Shown piece after piece: positions 7,582 through 13,441 of a stretch of DNA of 13,441 nucleotides. The position numbers and the translations under genes were made by a program. The stretch's first letter is position 1. Each line of letters begins with the position of its first letter. Under the pieces are notes generated by a model that made no database searches, was not told where the DNA came from, and worked only from the letters and a program-made list of their open reading frames with translations. This stretch comes from Brachionus koreanus (taxonomy: Eukaryota > Rotifera > Eurotatoria > Ploima > Brachionidae). The DNA is taken from contig PJRA01000077.1 in assembly GCA_016987375.1 (NCBI GenBank), forward strand, positions 341,446-354,886, in the 5' to 3' direction.

Positions 7582-8538
7582 TTAATTTTTTTTTGAATTT
7601 TTTGAACGTTTATTTTTAAAATTTTTTCCACTTTTTTTACTAGTTTCATTTGATTTCAGTGTCAAATCAATGAACTCTTGATCAGAAAAATTTTTCAAGT
7701 CTGGTTGAGCCAGGGAAATTTTTTCATAAACAGGCTCAATATTTACAAAACGTTGATCGAACAAATTATCCAAATCAATGTTCACCAGAGCATTATTTTT
7801 AGTTGCCGACCGTATTTTAGTCTTTATATATTCCATTTTGCTAATAGAAGTGTCCATATTGGACGAAAAATTTCCCAATGAAACCAATGATTGTAAAAGC
7901 TTACGGAATGTTGACCTGTTTGGTATGACAAGCTCCAATTTTTTGATAAACTCCAGTGTTTTTTCATATTGGTTTGCTTGTAGCACCAAATCGAACTCGA
8001 TTGCATATTCATCGGTCAAAAAAGCACTAAATTTTTGACATAAATTTAGGTCTTTATTTATCAAATCATGTATTTGGTAAAGAATAATTTTCAATTCTTG
8101 GCTATCAAGATCATTTTTCATAGACTTGGCTGAATTGTATTTATCCAAAAGAGACAAAAGTGAGCTGAAATTTTCCGAATCAAGTCGTTGTTTACAGTCC
8201 AAAATGAACTCATGAGCCAAATTTGAAAGTATTTTTTCCATCGATTTTTCAAATACTTCATTTTCTTCATTTGAGTGAAATTTTTTGTTTTCATTTGAAT
8301 TTTGTTTAGGCTCGGAATTTTCTTGTAGAGTCGAATTTTTGTGCGTTTCAACATTGTTGTTCAAATGAGTGGCCAAGTCATTATTGGAAAATTTTGGTAA
8401 AACTACCTTACTTTTAGTATTTGAGGCAATTGATGGATTCAGATAGAGTTGAATTATTTCGCTTTTGGGCAAAACATTTCGTTTGTATTTGGTCTTTTGA
8501 ATTGTGATCAAAGAATCACTAGGTTTGCTATTTTGCAT
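7582..8538 (-). CDS. GON4L-like protein with PAH-like helical domain (318 aa, intronless)
   Basis: A single uninterrupted frame starts at ATG (8538) and ends at TAA. Residues 1-95 are polar and low-complexity (N, S, K, E). Residues about 107-220 form a helical block: FILDCKQRLDSENFSSLLSLL, then LYQIHDLINKDLNLCQKFSAFL, then QANQYEKTLEFIKKLELVIP and FRKLLQSL. The order of a helix ending in L-L, a [ND]-L-x-x-x-F-x-x-F-L core and a following K-x-x-x-F-[IL]-[KR]-[KQ]-L-E helix resembles the PAH-like repeats of GON4L/YARP nuclear proteins. The C-terminus is very basic (GKNFKNKRSKNSKKN), suggesting nuclear or nucleic-acid association. GON4L itself is much longer and has a SANT domain; none is visible here. 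Further upstream exons cannot be excluded. The family call comes from pattern recognition and is moderate at best; that the ORF is a real gene is more secure. Confidence 0.6.
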   Translation of the reverse strand: MQNSKPSDSLITIQKTKYKRNVLPKSEIIQLYLNPSIASNTKSKVVLPKFSNNDLATHLNNNVETHKNSTLQENSEPKQNSNENKKFHSNEENEVFEKSMEKILSNLAHEFILDCKQRLDSENFSSLLSLLDKYNSAKSMKNDLDSQELKIILYQIHDLINKDLNLCQKFSAFLTDEYAIEFDLVLQANQYEKTLEFIKKLELVIPNRSTFRKLLQSLVSLGNFSSNMDTSISKMEYIKTKIRSATKNNALVNIDLDNLFDQRFVNIEPVYEKISLAQPDLKNFSDQEFIDLTLKSNETSKKSGKNFKNKRSKNSKKN

Positions 8539-10035
8539 TGTTAAATTTTTTTTAAAATACTGTCTAATTAAATTTTTTTTTTCTTAATAATATGTAAATT
8601 ATTTAGCAAGGTCGATTAATTTGTCTTCAATGGAATGAAATGCAAATCGAGATGAAAACAAAAAAATGGGATCAGTTTTAGAGAAAAACAGGAAGTTAGA
8701 AAATAAAAATCAGCCTGCAGTTCAGCAAAAAGTTTAAATTATTCAATTGACAATGTCTCAAATAATCAAAATTAATTTGTTTGGCTTCAAGTTCAGCTTT
8801 ACAAGATTTTCACAGATTTCACACAAGTCTCAGACAGATTGTTAATTTTTTAATTGAAAATTCACAGTCATAATGAATTAATAGTTGACTTGGTAGTTGA
8901 TTTTCTTTCTAATAGAGAACAGAGAGCGACAATTTTGTGATAATGACAATAATTTTAATAACAATAAAGACAAATAATGATAAAATACATAAGAGATTAA
9001 AAAATAAACATCATAAAAAACTTTTTTTTTGTTTTCCAAATTTGTTTGAATAGGCCCAATCTTCTTTAAGTCATTCTGTTCCATTGGTCATTAGATTAAT
9101 GGAAGATATGAAGCGAATCAAGATAACATTGAATACCCAAATCCATTGTGTAATTTCTACCTTACCATTTCTTCCTTTTTTCCTGAGCCATCAGATATTA
9201 AAACAAATCTCATCATACCAAAAAATTAAATATTTAACTTTTTTAATTTTTTAAAATAAAAAAATTTAATAAATTAAAAATTTTAAAAATTAAAGATATT
9301 TTTATTTGAATTTTTTATCATTTATTTAAATTAATTTAAAACAGTATTATTTTGCTTTCGTACTTAGAATGAAAAAATTTGATGCTTAACTTTGAAGTTG
9401 GTTGAATAGATTTATTTTAAAAAATAAAATAAAAGTTTTAGATATTAATTGACTAGTAGTGTAGCTTAAAAATCTATTTTCAGCTTAAATTCCAAAATAA
9501 TGAAAATAAATTATTTTTTTTTGTATTAAAGAAATCATATCACGTTTAGAAAAATGCTATAATTGAATTGGCACATATTTTTTTAGCTATGCAGGCGTAA
9601 CTTTGGGAAAGAGAACAAAAGAAAAAATATTTTTGAATAATAGCAGAATTATAATCTATAATTAACTTGAGGGTAGCACAAAATAAAAGATGAATTTTGC
9701 CTGCTCATATTATGCATAAATTTGGGTGTGCTAGACAAATTTTCTTATTTATGAAAAAAAAACAAACTAACGAAACTTATTATTCAAAAATCGAACTTTA
9801 TTTTTTAAATTTGCAAAAAAAATGTTAAGTTTTTTTTTTTTTTTAAATCGAAAAAAAAAATTTTTTTAAATTACAATTTAAAATTTATTTTATTTAAAAA
9901 ATAATTTATTTGTATTCACTAGACATTTAAGTCAGCTTTTGTTTGCTGGCTATTTTAATTATAAATTTCAATTAAGTTAGACTATAAGTTCTAGAAAATA
10001 AAAATATACAGAAATAATTTTCTTGTTTTTATTTA
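8539..10035. other. AT-rich intergenic region between divergent genes
   Basis: This spacer separates the minus-strand GON4L-like gene from the plus-strand eEF2K gene, so it should contain both promoters. Long homopolymer and A/T tracts dominate (for example 9236-9310 and 9790-9910). A weak candidate exon (9166-9216, minus) and a short palindrome (TTCCATT...AATGGAA near 9080-9105) are the only features I noticed. No confident gene or RNA is seen. Confidence 0.55.
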
Positions 10036-10036
10036 G
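10021..10036 (+). promoter_or_regulatory. Splice acceptor in the eEF2K 5' leader
   Basis: TTTTCTTGTTTTTATTTAG ends at 10035, 39 nt before the start codon, with a T-rich tract that matches the verified acceptors in this window. It implies either a 5'UTR intron or a trans-splice site. Which of the two cannot be told from the sequence. Confidence 0.5.
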
Positions 10037-10074
10037 GAAAGCAAAGTTAAATGGTAAATACATGAAAAGCAGAA

Positions 10075-10490
10075 ATGAATGGACGCAAGGACTCAATAGA
10101 TGACTTTATACTTCCGCTTATTGATGGTGAACTTAGTGGATCGTATGTTGACCATGAAAAGTTGATTTTTATACCCGATTCGGATAGCTTGTATCCAATC
10201 GGCATGGAAAACTTTCGCTCCAAGAGCGGCCACTCACCCAAGTCCCCGACTGCCAAGCTGGACAAACTGGAAATGCAAAGGCGTGTGCGAGAGCGATGGC
10301 AGAATGCGGCCAAAAAGCTAAAGTTCATGAAGGACCCGTGGTATGAGTTTCATATTCAGGACTATCCGATTGAGAAGGTGGTCCGCCATAGATACAATCC
10401 GGTCAAAAAAGAATGGCAACGAGATGAATGTGTTGTGCGAATGGAGCCAAAACAATTTGCCAATGGCGCAATGCGTGCCTGTTTCAGACT
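10075..10490 (+). other. EEF2K: eEF2K exon 1 (N-terminus, calmodulin-binding segment, kinase start)
   Basis: Encodes residues 1-138 and two bases of codon 139, ending CT|GTATAC. The first 65 residues are not conserved with vertebrates and include two proline-directed serines in SPKSP. RHRYNP and the GAMRACFR strand open the alpha-kinase fold. Confidence 0.9.
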
Positions 10491-12690
10491 GTATACTCAA
10501 ATAATTATTTATTTTAATTTAAATTTTCAATTTTTTTTCTCTAGCAAAAAGCTATCAAATTTTTCTCATCACAAGTCATGGGATCATGCTTCAAACTATG
10601 TGGCCAAATGCTATAAGGATAGTAGTATCGAACGAGAAAGATATTTTGATGACGTCAGACTACAAATGGACGCAAAATTTTGGGTATTGTTTAATTTCTT
10701 AAAATTACTATATCAGATCAATTAGAGAGAATTTTTTATTCTTTTACTTATCCGAATAGAAATATCAGTATATTGATTTTTTACGCTGTAAAGAAAGAAA
10801 ACAGATTCAGATGAAAAGGCAGAGATGTTTTGATCATTTAACATTATGAAATTTTTTATTGTCACTATTTTTAGTCTTTTAAATTATTTTTCGATTAATT
10901 TTTTTAAAGATTTATTTATTCAGTACTTGAGGTTTTAAATTAGTTTATATGGTTCAAAGAGATTGCATTAGCAACTTCAATTGGTAATTTGTTTCACTCA
11001 TTTACAACTTGCTTGTCAAGAAGCTATCGCCTTTCTTAATTGTTGTAAATTGTTTGGACAATCTTCTTTGATGTCTCCGGATTCCTCCAGCTAATTTTTT
11101 TTGTGAAAAGATAAAAAAATTTTGATTATTTATTTGTGTTTTGCATCAAGCTAATGTTTCTTCAGATTAAAGAAAAATAAAACTAAAAAATAAACTAAAT
11201 AATATATATTCCTCATGAAGTAAAATATTTGAAGGAGTATTGTATTTTTTTTTAAAATAGAACGGATAGATATTCATTTTACTTTCTAGATTAGATGGTT
11301 ATTCTTCTTGAAATTGGAACAAATAATTAATTCAAATATTAATCTGATTTGTTTAGGCATCTAAAATTTGATTTTATTGAAAAAACATTTGGCTTTTAAG
11401 GCCGAAGTATACAACAGACACAATCCACCTAAAAAGATAGACATTATGCAAATGTGCATATTGGAATTTGTAGATAGACCAGACTCACCTCTGTTTCACT
11501 TGGAACACTATATTGAAGGAAAATACATCAAATACAATTCAAATGCCGGTTTTGTAGAAGATTCAACAATTAGAAACACGCCAAACGCCTTCAGTCATTT
11601 TTCATTTGAATTTTCAAATCATGAATTGATTGTTGTTGATATTCAAGGAGTGGGTGACTTGTATACCGATCCTCAGATTCACACTGTACACGGTGATGAT
11701 TACGGTGATGGGAATTTAGGCGTAAAAGGATTTGCCCTTTTTTTTTACAGTCATGTATGCAATGACATTTGTCATAGTCTCAACTTGACAAAATTTGATC
11801 TTGCACCCAGTGAAATTGACAATCAGGCTAACTTTATTACTAAGATGAAAGACAAAAAATTGGTCGGTACTAAAGCTAAGCCCAATGTGAATACGCATCC
11901 AATATCTCATATACCCTGCATATCGGCTCGAAATAAATACTTGCTCAACCGTCTAAGCGGTTCGGACGACAATGAACTTTTCGAAATAGACGAGTCCGAA
12001 GGCTATTCGTCGGCCTCGCCCTGTTTTTCACCAGGCATACAAATAGTGCCTTGTTTGAGTCAAAATTCTTTGTCGCTGACTCGTTCAAATCTAATCGGCA
12101 TGAACTTGCTTTCCAAAAGCTTCAATAGCAATCATTCGAACAACACTAGCTTTGTGGACTCGCCGTTCGACAACGAAGAGGCCTACAAGTTTTTCAATTC
12201 GAATGAGTTCAATAAGCCAAGAGCCTCGGGCTTTATCGAAGAAAAGGACGCAATTTTAAACGCAGACACAGAATTCAGACGCAAATTAATCCGATTGGAG
12301 TCATTCGAGTCAATATTGGGAAAAATTCATTTTGAAATGTGTAAATATCACGAAGTAGGACGATTCGTACATAGCGATAGCGAGCCGTTTGACCAACAAG
12401 CTGCTTTCTATCATCTTCAATTGGCGGCCAATCTTGGCCTCACGGACGCTTTGATAAATTGTGCCAAAATTTATATGCAATTACCTCATGATATTTTACC
12501 TGAATTTAAGATTGAAGTAAATTTTAATTTTTTTTTAAGATTTATTTTATTTTATTTTCTTTAAGGACAATGATAACAATTATGAGCAAGGCTTCGAAAT
12601 GTTGGTCGAAGCGGCTGAAAAAGGCGAGAAAAGCTCGCTGTGCTTTGTGGCCAAGGCTTTTGACACCGGAATTGGATTGCCAAAAAAAAG
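10075..12690 (+). CDS. EEF2K: Eukaryotic elongation factor 2 kinase (4 exons visible, 3' end outside the window)
   Basis: Exons are 10075-10490, 10545-10683, 11401-12516 and 12566-12690 (phases 2, 0, 0, 2), giving 598 residues so far; human eEF2K has 725. The protein is a calcium/calmodulin-dependent alpha-kinase that phosphorylates eEF2 and slows elongation. Residues 72-94 (RERWQNAAKK...DPWYEFHI) are the calmodulin-binding segment with its key tryptophan (W75). The alpha-kinase domain spans about 104-315: catalytic lysine in NYVAK (K160), VVDIQGVGD (D265, Q267), glycine-rich GDGNLGVKG (287-295) and zinc ligands H251, H303, C305 and C309. A regulatory loop follows (316-490) with Thr342 in VGT at the position of the human autophosphorylation site Thr348. 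ESILGKIHFEMCKYHEVGRF (from about residue 490) starts the C-terminal helical SEL1-like repeats, which continue into exon 4. All catalytic residues are intact. The start ATG at 10075 has short upstream ORFs but no in-frame extension. Confidence 0.95.
10545..10683 (+). other. EEF2K: eEF2K exon 2 (kinase N-lobe with catalytic lysine)
   Basis: Follows the acceptor TTCTCTAG and restores R-L-K-K-L-S-N-F across the junction, as in other eEF2 kinases. It contains NYVAK and VRLQMDAKFW and ends in phase 0 at TGG|GTATTG. Confidence 0.92.
10684..11400 (+). other. eEF2K intron 2 (717 nt)
   Basis: The longest complete intron of the gene. It contains an antisense LINE relic (10917-11088) and is otherwise AT-rich without recognisable features. 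Confidence 0.8.
10917..11088 (-). mobile_element. Decayed, 5'-truncated LINE reverse transcriptase C-terminus inside eEF2K intron 2
   Basis: The minus strand reads RRHQRRLSKQFTTIKKGDSF and, after a one-base frame change, VVNE-stop-NKLPIEVANAISLNH. The stop TGA stands where the family has tryptophan (V-V-N-x-W-N-x-L-P). The G-H-x-x-x-L...F-x-x-R-V-V-N-x-W-N-x-L-P-x-x-V-V-x-A pattern is the C-terminal end of non-LTR retrotransposon ORF2. Downstream lies an AATAAATAAA tail, as expected at a LINE 3' end. It is a dead relic inserted antisense to the host gene. Confidence 0.75.
11401..12516 (+). other. EEF2K: eEF2K exon 3 (kinase core, regulatory loop, start of SEL1-like repeats)
   Basis: Starts at GCC after TTTTAAG so that W|AEVYNRH joins correctly. 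An ATG-led reading from 11368 is intronic. The exon is 372 codons long, ending ATT GAA|GTAAAT. It holds the nucleotide-binding, zinc-binding and glycine-rich motifs and the whole serine-rich regulatory loop. Confidence 0.92.
12566..12690 (+). other. EEF2K: eEF2K exon 4 (SEL1-like repeat)
   Basis: After a 49-nt intron ending TTTAAG, it encodes DNDNNYEQGFEMLVEAAEKG and SSLCFVAKAFDTGIGLPKKR, which match the C-terminal repeats of eEF2K. It ends in phase 2 at AAAAAAAG|GTAACA. No following exon with the expected D-W-x-x-A-x-x-W-Y pattern is visible before the window ends. Confidence 0.85.
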
Positions 12691-13441
12691 GTAACACTTA
12701 AACTTTTGTACTACTAATTCCCAATGGGACATGCCCCATTTATATGAATCTTAAATTATGTACAAAAAACAATTGCTTAATTTGAGAAAAAAATCTATAG
12801 AAGACAAATTAAGTTGAATCATTTAAATCATAAAAGAACAAAAAAATAGTATTTAAACATTTTAGATTGTGACAGCTTTTGTGTTCTCTCCAAAGTCAAA
12901 GTTGATTAAAAGCTTTATTCGTTTTTTACCTAGGTCGATTACTGCTTTACCAAGTTGACTAATGAATAGTCAGATACAAGGATTTAAAATTTTTCAAAAG
13001 AGTAAAAATGACTCCTTTGGTGCTTCTAATGCTATATTCTTTTCATTGAAATTATTATAGTCCAACAAGTTATATTAAAGTAAAGTTTAAATAATCATTT
13101 GTTTTTTATTATTAGCTGTTTTTTGCCACTAATTTGACACTTGGCTATTATTTCTTGCTCCACCTTTATTTTCAGTAAGAACAAGCAATCATTTTTCACA
13201 GCAGTGGCGAAAAACCGTGAGCCCAAGTTTAATATGAAAATTTTTAATTATTGAGTGTTCAGTAATTTTTATTAGAAAACACATGAAATCCAAAATTCAG
13301 CTATTTGTAGCATAACGGATGATGCATATGTAAATGATCAAAAATTAATAGCGAATATCTCAAAAAAAAAATGATATTAAGTTCTGGTTTTTTTTCTGAT
13401 GTAAAGAATTTATTTTTCAATAGAATTATGATTTTCAAATA
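12691..13441 (+). other. eEF2K intron 4 (partial; runs to the window edge)
   Basis: Starts with the donor GTAACA. It is AT-rich with no convincing exon. A TTTTCAG acceptor at about 13175 is followed by a 26-codon open stretch of compatible phase, but the sequence lacks any eEF2K C-terminal pattern. CAGTGGCGAAAAACCG at about 13202 looks like a transposon end but is unproven. Confidence 0.55.

Noticed and set aside
8666..8737. Plus-strand short ORF starting MGSVLEKN, possibly a myristoylated first exon
   Set aside because: The myristoylation pattern lacks serine or threonine at position 6, and no matching second exon was found; joining to the 10036 acceptor gives an immediate stop.
8878..9084. 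Minus-strand 68-codon frame
   Set aside because: Hydrophobic AT-rich translation without homology; only its first part could be an exon and this is unsupported.
10047..10500. Minus-strand frames opposite eEF2K exon 1
   Set aside because: Shadows of a strongly conserved coding exon.
11368..11400. ATG at 11368 as a start for a separate kinase gene
   Set aside because: This stretch is intron; the conserved join W|AEVYNRH uses the acceptor at 11399-11400 and links back to exon 2.
11716..11910. Minus-strand 64-codon frame
   Set aside because: Antisense to the conserved eEF2K kinase exon.
13176..13253. Final eEF2K exon after the TTTTCAG acceptor, ending in TGA
   Set aside because: Phase fits, but the sequence lacks the conserved repeats that should follow exon 4 and would end the protein over 100 residues early.

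Overview
This is eukaryotic, almost certainly metazoan, nuclear DNA. It is very AT-rich outside the exons. Introns with GT...AG ends interrupt two recognisable animal genes, and several are tiny (49, 54, 64 and 92 nt). Tiny introns, long AT-rich spacers and decayed LINE and mariner relics would fit a small invertebrate such as a rotifer or flatworm. That placement is inference only.

Layout. (1) 16-3883, minus strand: a complete five-exon model of a PRDM1/Blimp-1-type transcription factor of 581 aa. It has an N-terminal divergent PR/SET domain, a low-complexity linker and four C2H2 fingers that closely resemble Blimp-1 fingers 1-4; the fifth finger is absent. Its introns hold a foldback element, two copies of a dispersed repeat and an unexplained open stretch. 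(2) 3892-7581: spacer upstream of PRDM1, with a cluster of eight AGATAA sites, a GC-richer hairpin, a third, inverted copy of the dispersed repeat with a microsatellite tail, a decayed mariner transposase, a decayed LINE endonuclease region and a long inverted repeat. (3) 7582-8538, minus: an intronless 318-aa protein with a helical region resembling the PAH-like domain of the GON4L family. (4) 8539-10035: AT-rich spacer between divergently oriented genes, with one weak candidate exon. (5) 10075 to the right edge, plus: eukaryotic elongation factor 2 kinase. Four exons are visible, covering the calmodulin-binding segment, the complete alpha-kinase domain, the regulatory loop and the first part of the C-terminal helical (SEL1-like) repeats. 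The last exons lie outside the window. Its second intron carries an antisense, 5'-truncated LINE relic.

The genes are not an operon or pathway cluster. PRDM1 is a nuclear repressor, the GON4L-like protein is probably nuclear, and eEF2K is a cytosolic calcium/calmodulin-dependent kinase that restrains translation elongation. I see no coherent multi-gene novel system. The points most worth checking are the four-finger PRDM1, the GATA-site cluster beside it, the altered degron-like motif in eEF2K, and the strong splice acceptors just upstream of two start codons, which could mean trans-splicing or 5'UTR introns.
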